Shown here piece after piece: positions 15,500-23,243 of a stretch of 56,136 bases of DNA. The notes under the pieces were generated by a model. That model searched no databases. It had not been told where the DNA came from and saw nothing but the letters and a program-made list of their open reading frames with translations. The translations under genes and the position numbers were made by a program. Position 1 is the first letter of the stretch. Each line of letters opens with the position of its first letter. The DNA is from an uncultured Lentisphaerota bacterium (GTDB lineage Bacteria > Verrucomicrobiota > Lentisphaeria > Oligosphaerales > CAITYL01). The DNA is taken from the NCBI GenBank assembly GCA_903894975.1, contig CAITSE010000128.1, positions 1-56,136 on the forward strand, read 5' to 3'.

Positions 15500-18228
15500 G
15501 GCGTCCCTCCCGTTTCGTCGAGGATCGTCACCGTGCCGCGGTCGCCGTCCACCCGCACCCGGTCGCCGGCGGCGAGGCGGCGCATGATGCCGGGACAGAC
15601 CACGGCCGGAATGCCGCAATCGCGGGCAATGATGGCGCCGTGCGAAAGGATGCCGCCGCGTTCGATGACCAGGGCGCGGGCATGGATCAGCAGCGGCGTC
15701 CAGCCGGGATCGGTCGAGGGGCAGACCAGCACATAGCCGGTGCCGAGATCATGGGCGGCATGGGGATCGGTGACCAGCCGCACCTCGCCGCTGGCCACGC
15801 CGCTGGAGACGGCATCGCCGCGCAATTCGGCGGTGGACCCGAGCGCGCGCGGGCGGCCGAGTTCCTCCAGGTCGGTGCTGTCGAGAATGGCCGGCATCTC
15901 CAGACGGCGCAGCGCCTGCCAACGGAGCTTGCGCGCCGCAACGGTCTCGCGCAATCCGTCAACCCCGGCGGTGAGGCCGTCCAACTCGTTGAGGCGGAGG
16001 AAGAAAATATCGCGGCCGAGGTCGCAGCGCCGGGAGAGTTCAAGGATCGCCGTCCGCAACAACTCGTAGCCCAGCATCAGGTAATGCTTGCCGTTTTCGC
16101 GGTAGGGCAGCAACTGCTGGGCCAGGCGCATGGCGGCGTCCACTTCTTCGCGGAAGCTGCTGCCGCCGGCGCGGGCGAGCAGGGTCGGTAGCGTGGCCTC
16201 GGCCACCTGCCGCCGCCGGACATTGGTCTGGTGCCGTTCCGCCGGCGCGGGCCCGCCGCGCCGCGCGGCGACCAGGTTGTGCAGGAAGTCCGCGTCCTCC
16301 CGCCAGCGCGGTTCGGCCAGTTCCATTTCGCCCGCGGCCCGGTGCCCGAAGCGCTCGAGAAAATCCGCGAGCACGGCCTTTCCGTGCGCCACCGCGTGGA
16401 GCAGGACGTTCTGTTCGAAGGTGAGATCGCCGTCCAGCCCCATGGTCAGTTCCAGGGTCAGGCGCCTGCCGTCCGCGCCGAGGATGCGGACCAGCAGCGC
16501 TTCGAGCGCGGCCTGTGCGACGCCGCCGAAAAATCCAGGCTTCAGCGACTCGCCGGCGAACTCGTTCAGCACCCGCCGACGGCGGTCGTGCAACTCGGCG
16601 ATCAGCGCCGCGGTCGCCAGCTCCGGCAACGGCTGCGCCCGCTTCTCCTGCACATAGGCCAGGAATGGCGGCAGGATTTGTTTTTCGAAACGTTCCCGCG
16701 CCGCGGCCTGGGCCGAACGCATGCGCCGGGCGGCGCGGAACATTGCCAGCAGGGTCCCGGGGAGACGGAGCAGGAAGTCCGGCCGCGCCCGCTCGGCGCG
16801 GAACACCGTCGGCGGCGCCTCCAGGGTTGTGCGGCCGGCGAGCAGCGCCTCGACATCGTAGTCGAGCGGCATGTCCTTCCAGAACAACTGCGCCGCGCGC
16901 CCGGGATCGGCGTAGATGCGGCCGCAGATGAGTTCAAGGAAGCCCTCATCGCACACCTGCGTTCCGGGCTGGAAACCAAAGTTGCGGTACATGCGGCCAA
17001 ATCCGCCGTCGCCGCTCATGAACGAACGCACGATGTCCCAGGTCAGCGGCGTCGGCGCCGGCAGGGTTTCGCCCAGGTTATGGGCCAGCCAGACCCGCCG
17101 GCCGCCGGCGGCGAGAGCGCGCAGGCGCTCGATCTCTTCGCGCCGGGCCGGCTCAACCTCGCGGGCGATCTCGAGGCCGCGGATCGGCCGCGCCTGCAGG
17201 AGGTCGAAACGGCCGTCGGCCCAGCCCCACTCGACGTCGACCGGGCCGTCGAAACAGGCCTCGGCCCGCAGCGCCAGTCCGGCCAGTTCGGTGAGCTGCG
17301 CAGCGTCGAGGGTGCGGGCATCGGCCCCGTGTTCGCTGGCATCACCGAACGCGCGAATCCCGTGCGACTTGCGGCCGAGGACAAAACGCTTGAGCGAGCG
17401 GGTCTGACGGTCGAGAGTAAAACGGTCGGGAGCCACATCGCCGGAAACCACGGACTCACCCAGGCCAAAGGACGCCTCAACGATCATCTCGTCCGCCGTT
17501 AGGTCCGTGGGATTGGCAGTGAACACGACGCCAGCGATCTGCGACGGAAACATCGCCTGCACCGTCACCGCAGTCCCCGGCACGCCGGCGATGCCATGCT
17601 GGCGGCGGTACGCTTTTGCGCGCAACGAATTCCAGGAATGGAACACGGCATCGACACAGGCGGTCAGCGCCGTCCAGGCGTCATCGGGAAAGGCGCGCCC
17701 GGTCCGGCCTTGGTAGAGTTCGCGGCACCGTGCGGCGACGCGTTCGTGCCCGGCCTCGCCGGAGTCGGTTTCCTCCCGGCCGATCTTGGCCAACTCGGCC
17801 GGCGGGATGCCGCCCACCGTCCGGGCGAAAGCCTCGACAAATTGGCGGTAGGCGCGATGAAAACCGGGGCGGCCGGATGCCGCCGGGGTGAGGCCGCAGT
17901 TGAGGATGGTGTCCATCATGCCGGGCATGGAGACCGCGGCGCCCGAGCGCACCGACACCAGCAGCGGATCGGCGGCGCCGCCGAAGACGCGGCCGGTGCG
18001 CCGCTCCAGTCCGGCCAGGGCGGCGCGGACCTCCGCCTCCAGCCCGTCCGGCCAGGCGTCATGTTCAAGGACAAGCGGGCAGCAGGCGGCGGAAATGATG
18101 AACCCCGGCGAGACCGGCAGGCCGGCGCGGCCCAGCAGCGCCAGGCTGGCGCCCTTGCCGCCGAGGATGTCCTTGCGCCCGGGATCGCACCCGTCGCCGC
18201 CGCCGAAGTTGTGGACATAAGTGGGCAT
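15496..18228 (-). CDS. PEP-utilising dikinase-like phosphotransferase (PPDK-like ATP domain, swivelling His domain)
   Basis: A 910-residue protein. The N-terminal ~340 residues are a PPDK/PEP-synthase ATP-grasp domain: DILGGKGASLALLGRAGLPV, SVRSGAAVSMPGMMDTILN, VFTANPTDLTADEMIVEAS and VDVEWGWADGRFDLLQARPI. The last ~90 residues are the swivelling phosphohistidine domain with GGILSHGAIIARDCGIPAVV (His near residue 863). The TIM-barrel PEP/pyruvate domain of true PPDK and PpsA is absent; residues ~380-790 are instead a mainly helical region (NLGETLPAPTPLTWDIV at its start). This order (ATP domain, helical substrate domain, His domain) is that of rifampicin phosphotransferase-type enzymes. The substrate cannot be told from sequence. 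ATG at 18228 is preferred over TTG codons upstream. Confidence 0.85.
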   Translation of the reverse strand: MPTYVHNFGGGDGCDPGRKDILGGKGASLALLGRAGLPVSPGFIISAACCPLVLEHDAWPDGLEAEVRAALAGLERRTGRVFGGAADPLLVSVRSGAAVSMPGMMDTILNCGLTPAASGRPGFHRAYRQFVEAFARTVGGIPPAELAKIGREETDSGEAGHERVAARCRELYQGRTGRAFPDDAWTALTACVDAVFHSWNSLRAKAYRRQHGIAGVPGTAVTVQAMFPSQIAGVVFTANPTDLTADEMIVEASFGLGESVVSGDVAPDRFTLDRQTRSLKRFVLGRKSHGIRAFGDASEHGADARTLDAAQLTELAGLALRAEACFDGPVDVEWGWADGRFDLLQARPIRGLEIAREVEPARREEIERLRALAAGGRRVWLAHNLGETLPAPTPLTWDIVRSFMSGDGGFGRMYRNFGFQPGTQVCDEGFLELICGRIYADPGRAAQLFWKDMPLDYDVEALLAGRTTLEAPPTVFRAERARPDFLLRLPGTLLAMFRAARRMRSAQAAARERFEKQILPPFLAYVQEKRAQPLPELATAALIAELHDRRRRVLNEFAGESLKPGFFGGVAQAALEALLVRILGADGRRLTLELTMGLDGDLTFEQNVLLHAVAHGKAVLADFLERFGHRAAGEMELAEPRWREDADFLHNLVAARRGGPAPAERHQTNVRRRQVAEATLPTLLARAGGSSFREEVDAAMRLAQQLLPYRENGKHYLMLGYELLRTAILELSRRCDLGRDIFFLRLNELDGLTAGVDGLRETVAARKLRWQALRRLEMPAILDSTDLEELGRPRALGSTAELRGDAVSSGVASGEVRLVTDPHAAHDLGTGYVLVCPSTDPGWTPLLIHARALVIERGGILSHGAIIARDCGIPAVVCPGIMRRLAAGDRVRVDGDRGTVTILDETGGTP

Positions 18229-18269
18229 CAACAAAAGCCTGAATGAGTTACAAATAAACAGAATTCATT

Positions 18270-18341
18270 GAACAGAAGGCCGCAAAGGCTCGCAAGGGTT
18301 TGGATTGGAATACCCTTCGTGTTCTTTGCGAGCTTCTGTTC
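18270..18341. repeat. Palindrome of GAACAGAAG...GCAAAGG type
   Basis: GAACAGAAGGCCGCAAAGG at 18270 and its inverted counterpart ending CGAGCTTCTGTTC at 18341 form a ~30-bp stem. A close relative lies at 41757-41819, and a right-arm-like stretch (CCCTTTGTGTTCTTTGTGGC) at 23171-23190. It lies in the gap upstream of the dikinase gene. Confidence 0.7.
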
Positions 18342-18382
18342 AAAAACGGATTGATCATGATCGGAGACTCTTGTGAATCTGT

Positions 18383-20941
18383 TTACTCCCTGGGCCCGGC
18401 GCAGACCAGGCCTTTGCTTGTTCCCAGATAGACAAAGCCGTCGAGGACAATGGGCGGCGTCCGCTGCCGGCCCGTGCGCGAGGGAACCAGGCGCAGCCAG
18501 GGCGCGCGGACGGAAGCCGAATCGAACCCGCTGCGCAAAAGACCGTTGCGACTGCCGAAAAACACGCCGTCCGCCGCCAGCATGGGCGGGAAGTCGGGGC
18601 TGACGTCGGCGATGCTGCGGCCGATCCGGCCGTCCGTGGCGGCGACAAGGTTCAGGGTGCCGTCGGCGTTGACCTGCCCCAGCCAGCCGCCGGCCAGGAC
18701 CAGCGGCGCATTGGCGCGGCCGATCCCCTCGCGCCGCCAGAGTTCGCGGCCGTCAAGCTGGGTGTAAGCCACCACGCCGGTGTCGAGGCCGACATAGGCC
18801 GCCCCTCCCGCCAGCACCGGCCCGGTCACCGGCGCGGCGGGCAGATCGCGCACCAGCAGTTCACGGCCGGTCGGGGCGTCGAGGATGGCCAGGCGCGGCG
18901 GATCGGCCATGGCGACGACAACCCGGCCGTCGGCCATGGCCGGCATGCCGACGACCCGGCCGCCGTCGTAGGTCCAGCGCGGTTTTCCGTCCAGGCCCAG
19001 GCAGTCGAGGCCGCGCGCCCGGAGTGCCGTCAGAAGCGTTCCTCCGGCGCAGACTAGGCCGCGCGGGGCATCGGCGGCGACCGGCGCCGACCATTGTTCA
19101 CGGCCGTCGCCTGCCGACAGCGCCCGCAACCGGCAGCCCCCCTCGCCCGCGCCGCCTTCGACAAAGAACACGGCATCCTCCGCGAGGATCGCGGATTGGA
19201 GCACCGGTTTCGCCGCGCTTACGCTCCACCCCAACGTCGGCGGTTTCTTCGGATCTTTTTCATCGAGCCGCAACTGGACGAGGGCCGGTCCGCTCCGCGC
19301 GGTGACCGGCAGGTAGAGGCGGTGGTCGAGACCGGCGGGCGGCGCAGTCGGCTGGAAGTCCTGCTCGCCGTCGCGTTCGGGATAACACCAGACGGCTTCG
19401 CAGACCTCTGCCACCGGGCTGATATCCAGACGTCCGGACAGGCCGGGCCCGCCGAGAAAACCGGCCCAGACCCGTTCCGGCGGACACCCAGGCTCGCCGA
19501 CGCACAGCAGTCCGTCCTTCGCCGTGCCGACGTAGACATGCCCGTTGGCGACCACCGGCGAACTCAGAAAATGATCCTCGCCGGGATCGGGCGGCTTCGT
19601 CCACAGGCAGGCCTCCCAGACCGGCGCCAGCGTCCGCGAGTCCAGCCCGTACAGCATTCCATTCTGCGTCACCACGTAGACATGGCTGCCGGCCACCGCC
19701 GGACAGGTGAGGATGGGCGACCGCGCATTCCACTCCGCCAGCACCCGGCCGTCGGCAGCGCCCAGGCAGCGCAGGCGCCCGTCCATGGACCCGACATACA
19801 CCCGGCCGTCGGCGACGGCCGCCGCGCCGAGGATGGTCTGGCCGACCTCGCGGACCCACAGCGGCGCCTGCGGACGCTTCAGGTCGATACACCACAACTG
19901 CCCGCCCCCCGGCTTGCCCAGTTGCTCGGCCGTGTTCGCGAAATCGCCGTTGCCCATGCCGACATACAGCTTCCCGTCGGCGAGCGACGGCGGCGCGAAA
20001 ACCGGGAACGGGGTCGGCAGTTTCCACAACAGTTCGCCGGTGTCGGCCGCCAGACAGCAGATGGCGTTGCCGCCTTCGCCCAACCCGACATAAATTTTCC
20101 CTTCGCTGGCGACGGGGTCGCTTTCGCAATCCATAAACCCTTCCGCAGCGGTGCGATGCCAGATGACGCGCGGCGTGCCGGCGCCCTCCAGCGCCAGGCA
20201 GTAGTACCCGTCGTCGCCGGCGCCGACATAGACCTTGCCTTCGTAGATGCAGGGCGAGGACTCGACGTGCTGCCGGGTGCGGAATTCCCACAGCCGCTTG
20301 CCCGTGCTGCGCCGCAGACAGACCACGCGGGCATCGGTCGCGGTATGCAGCCCCTCGCCGCAGACGACGTAATCGGCAGTGACCGCGGGCGAGGAAAAGA
20401 CCGCGCGCAGATCGCCGGCGCCATCCCGCCACACCGGGGCTCCGGTTTCGGCATCGAGACAGACGATGCGGCCGGTGCCGAGCGGTGCGAACGGCGAGAT
20501 CTCAGCGCTCGCGGCGTAGACATACCCCCCGACCACGGCCGGCGAGGAGAGATAGGTCGGCCCGTCGCCGCGGTAACTCCAACGGCGCCCGCCGGCGGTC
20601 GGGTCCGCCGCATTCCCCAGCCAGGCGCGGCGCGCGGGGTCGCGGCGGAAAATCTCGCTCGCGGCGCCGCCGGCGGCGGCCACCCGCGCCGGCCGCAGTT
20701 TCGGCATTCCCCACCAGAGCAGCGCTCCGACGCAGAGCAGGCCGGCGACCGGCAGGCGCTGGGCCCACAGCAGGCGCAGGACCAGCTTCATGGTCGACGG
20801 CTTGAACAACGCGGCCAGCAGCACCCCCGCTGCCAGCAACATGCCGGGCAGCGCGGCGAGCAGCATCTGCAGCGGACCGACCAGGATCGGCACGACCGCA
20901 AACTGCGAAGTGGGGAAAAAAATGAACAAGGAATCCAGCAT
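18383..20941 (-). CDS. Membrane-anchored PQQ-like beta-propeller protein
   Basis: About 852 residues. The first ~90 residues hold three hydrophobic segments (LDSLFIFFP start, LLAALPGMLLAAGVLLAALF, RLPVAGLLCVGALLWW). The remainder is PQQ_2-type propeller repeats, each with a strand such as IVCLDAETGAPVW, CIYEGKVYVGAGDDGYYCL, AAVADGRVYVGSMDGRLRCL, VVANGHVYVGTAKDGLLCV or MLAADGVFFGSRNGLLRSG. More than twelve blades can be counted, so there are probably two propellers. No PQQ dehydrogenase catalytic residues are evident; such proteins usually act as scaffolds or binding domains outside the membrane. A TTG at 20956 is an alternative start. It is the first of three consecutive exported or anchored proteins on this strand. 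Confidence 0.85.
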   Translation of the reverse strand: MLDSLFIFFPTSQFAVVPILVGPLQMLLAALPGMLLAAGVLLAALFKPSTMKLVLRLLWAQRLPVAGLLCVGALLWWGMPKLRPARVAAAGGAASEIFRRDPARRAWLGNAADPTAGGRRWSYRGDGPTYLSSPAVVGGYVYAASAEISPFAPLGTGRIVCLDAETGAPVWRDGAGDLRAVFSSPAVTADYVVCGEGLHTATDARVVCLRRSTGKRLWEFRTRQHVESSPCIYEGKVYVGAGDDGYYCLALEGAGTPRVIWHRTAAEGFMDCESDPVASEGKIYVGLGEGGNAICCLAADTGELLWKLPTPFPVFAPPSLADGKLYVGMGNGDFANTAEQLGKPGGGQLWCIDLKRPQAPLWVREVGQTILGAAAVADGRVYVGSMDGRLRCLGAADGRVLAEWNARSPILTCPAVAGSHVYVVTQNGMLYGLDSRTLAPVWEACLWTKPPDPGEDHFLSSPVVANGHVYVGTAKDGLLCVGEPGCPPERVWAGFLGGPGLSGRLDISPVAEVCEAVWCYPERDGEQDFQPTAPPAGLDHRLYLPVTARSGPALVQLRLDEKDPKKPPTLGWSVSAAKPVLQSAILAEDAVFFVEGGAGEGGCRLRALSAGDGREQWSAPVAADAPRGLVCAGGTLLTALRARGLDCLGLDGKPRWTYDGGRVVGMPAMADGRVVVAMADPPRLAILDAPTGRELLVRDLPAAPVTGPVLAGGAAYVGLDTGVVAYTQLDGRELWRREGIGRANAPLVLAGGWLGQVNADGTLNLVAATDGRIGRSIADVSPDFPPMLAADGVFFGSRNGLLRSGFDSASVRAPWLRLVPSRTGRQRTPPIVLDGFVYLGTSKGLVCAGPRE

Positions 20942-20981
20942 GGGTGCGCGGAACAATCAGTTCATAATCAAATCGGTTTTA

Positions 20982-21092
20982 TCCACGAATTCCACGAAAT
21001 ATCACGAATGGGTGTAACCTTTTTTCACTATACCTTTTGTGGTGCAATTTGTTGTACGTGGTTGTTTTCGTGCCATTCGTGGAATTCGTGGA
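20982..21092. repeat. Iterated-phrase palindrome (CCACGAATT type)
   Basis: TCCACGAATTCCACGAAATA with TCACGAATGG at 20982-21011 is matched by the inverted CCATTCGTGGAATTCGTGGA at 21073-21092. The loop is AT-rich. It sits between the FG-GAP and PQQ genes. Confidence 0.8.
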
Positions 21093-21114
21093 CAGCAAAC
21101 GATCAAATTGATGC

Positions 21115-22926
21115 TTATTCGCCGAGGACGAGGTCGACTGGTTTGTCCACCGTCAGCTTCCGGATCCGTTCGACGCCGTCCGCCGCACACCATTTGACGA
21201 CGCACCCGCCCGGCTTGCGCAGGCCGAGAAAACGGGTCTGCTCCGTGACCGCATAGGCCCCGAGGCAAACGCCCTCCCCCGGTCCCTGCCACACGGTGAC
21301 CGTCAGCGGCCCGGCCGTGCCCGGCGCCAGACGGGCGCGGATCACCGGGACGTCGAACAGATTGTTGTAGTAGCAGTACAGGCTGCCGTCGGTGAACGCG
21401 AGCGCCACGTCGTCGGAGCCGTTGCCGTCGAAGTCCGCCACCGCGCAGGCGGTGATCCCCAGATCGGCCTGCGGCGGCGGTTCGCGCACGTCGTGCAACC
21501 GCAGTTGCCCCTCCTCGCCCAGGCAACGGAAACCGCGGTTGAAATGGTAGATGAAACCGGCGTCGGCATAGCCGAGGATCAGGTCCTGGCGTCCGTCGTG
21601 GTTGAGGTCGGCACTCAGGCCGCAGGAGATCGCCGGCTTGGCCTTGTAGCCCAGGCTGCCGGCGTGATTCGTGACGTCGCGGAAGCCGCCGCAGCCGTCG
21701 TTCTCCCAGAGGCGTAGCGCCCCGGCGTCGCCGAGGCAGACGTCGAGAGACCCGTCGCCGTCGAAATCGCCGAGGGCCGCGCGGGCGTCGCCGGCCGCGC
21801 CGGCGACCGCGGAGCGCACCGGCGCCTGGAAACCGCCGTCCCGCGCGCCGCGCCAGAGCAGGCCGCCATCGCCCCGCGGCTGCAACACATCCACGAACCC
21901 GTCGCCGTCGAAATCGGCGACGACACAGGCGCTGGCCGGCCCTTTCGGAGCATCGGCATCCGCCGCGGGAAATTCGTTCCGCCGCCACGCCGCGGCGGTC
22001 CAGGTGAGAAGGAACGGCCGGTTGTCGGTGCTGACCAGGACCCGGGCCGACCCGGCCGCCGCGAGCCCCAGACATTTCCCGTCCGCCGGATTCCAGGCCA
22101 CCGTGGATGTCGGTTTAAATCCATCTAGCGTAGAAAGATGAAGCGTCATCGTCCCGCCGTCGAAGCTGACCAGGTCGGCGAGCCCGTCGCGGTCGAAATC
22201 CAGCCAGGCGAAGCGGCGCGAATGGCTGTTCAATTTCACGGCGGCGGTGATGTCCTCAAGCCGTTCGTCATCCTTGACCGGACGGAAGAGCCGGTCGCCG
22301 TCCGGCGCGGCGGCGAACAGACAGGGCGCCCCGCCGCCCGCAAGCCCCACGGCTTCCAGGCCGGCGACGCCCGGGAGCGGACCGATGCGGCTGCACTCCA
22401 TCCACGACGTGCCGACTCCGACCGGGACCGTCGCGTCCGGATCGGCGGCGAGGGAACGGGCGAGCCGGATCAGCATGTCGGTGCCGCCCGCGAAGGTGCC
22501 GCTCATTTTCTGGTCGAACCCGAGGCAGGGCCAGCCCGCCGCATCAGCCCGCAGTTTCAGCCAGACGCCATCGACATTGAGCAGGCAGCGCGCGTCGCCC
22601 TGAATGGTTCCGGAAAAAAGCACGGCCGGCCGGCCCTGGCCATTCGTCAGCAGAGCGCGCACCTGTTCCGCCTGTTCCGGCGCGCAGGCGGCGGTGCTGA
22701 TGGCCAGCGTGGCGGGCGGCTGACCCTTGATGCCGGCCGGATCGGCGATCCGCCAGCCACCGGCCGCCGCCTGCATCGTCCCGGCGACGATCACGTCCGA
22801 TTGCCGCACCAACTGCACCGGCGTGAAGGAAGGGTCGATGAACCCGAGGGAAATAAAAATCAGCACGGTCAAAACGCCGAGGCCGAGAAACCGCGCCCCC
22901 ATCCATCGTAACAGGTTTCGCCGCAT
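21115..22926 (-). CDS. Exported FG-GAP/VCBS-repeat protein
   Basis: A 603-residue protein. The start is set at ATG 22926 because GGGAG lies six bases upstream; an N-terminal anchor LGLGVLTVLIFISLGFI follows. At least five FG-GAP calcium-loop repeats are visible in the second half: LDFDRDGLADLV, ADFDGDGFVDVL, GDFDGDGSLDVC, ADLNHDGRQDLI and ADFDGNGSDDVA, spaced 50-70 residues as in a seven-bladed integrin-like propeller. The C-terminus (VWQGPGEGVCLGAYAVTEQT, GCVVKWCAADGVERIRKL) resembles the ASPIC/UnbV tail often found after such repeats. Likely a periplasmic or surface binding protein. It lies between the PQQ-propeller and DUF4091 genes on the same strand. Confidence 0.85.
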   Translation of the reverse strand: MRRNLLRWMGARFLGLGVLTVLIFISLGFIDPSFTPVQLVRQSDVIVAGTMQAAAGGWRIADPAGIKGQPPATLAISTAACAPEQAEQVRALLTNGQGRPAVLFSGTIQGDARCLLNVDGVWLKLRADAAGWPCLGFDQKMSGTFAGGTDMLIRLARSLAADPDATVPVGVGTSWMECSRIGPLPGVAGLEAVGLAGGGAPCLFAAAPDGDRLFRPVKDDERLEDITAAVKLNSHSRRFAWLDFDRDGLADLVSFDGGTMTLHLSTLDGFKPTSTVAWNPADGKCLGLAAAGSARVLVSTDNRPFLLTWTAAAWRRNEFPAADADAPKGPASACVVADFDGDGFVDVLQPRGDGGLLWRGARDGGFQAPVRSAVAGAAGDARAALGDFDGDGSLDVCLGDAGALRLWENDGCGGFRDVTNHAGSLGYKAKPAISCGLSADLNHDGRQDLILGYADAGFIYHFNRGFRCLGEEGQLRLHDVREPPPQADLGITACAVADFDGNGSDDVALAFTDGSLYCYYNNLFDVPVIRARLAPGTAGPLTVTVWQGPGEGVCLGAYAVTEQTRFLGLRKPGGCVVKWCAADGVERIRKLTVDKPVDLVLGE

Positions 22927-22989
22927 TGACATCTCCCGCCCTGAATTATTCACGAAAGGGCTGGCCCGCCCATTGACATTCGCGGCTCG

Positions 22990-23129
22990 GATGAGCCTGT
23001 TCGTCAGAGCCGCGACAGTCATGGAGCGGGCAGCCTCTTGAATTGTCAGAACCGCGCGCGTAAGCAAGCGGACCGGCTGTTGATCTGTGACGACTGGAGA
23101 GTCCGCTTACTGACGTGCGCGGTTCTGAC
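22990..23129. repeat. GTCAGAACCGCG palindrome and related single copy
   Basis: 23045-23073 and 23101-23129 are 29-bp arms that pair at about 25 positions (ends GTCAGAACCGCG/CGCGGTTCTGAC and AAGCGGAC/GTCCGCTT). A related single copy CGTCAGAGCCGCGACAGTCA lies at 23002-23021. A further stretch at 23150-23215 resembles one arm of the 18270 palindrome. This fills the 317-bp gap between the FG-GAP and DUF4091 genes; nothing else is visible there. Confidence 0.75.
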
Positions 23130-23243
23130 GGAAAAAATACCGCGAAAGAACAGGAAAAATTTAGCCGGGCACACCCTTTGTGTTCTTTGTGGCAAAAAAG
23201 GCTTTCTTCTTAACCTGAATGAATTATGGCAAAAAACGTTCGT

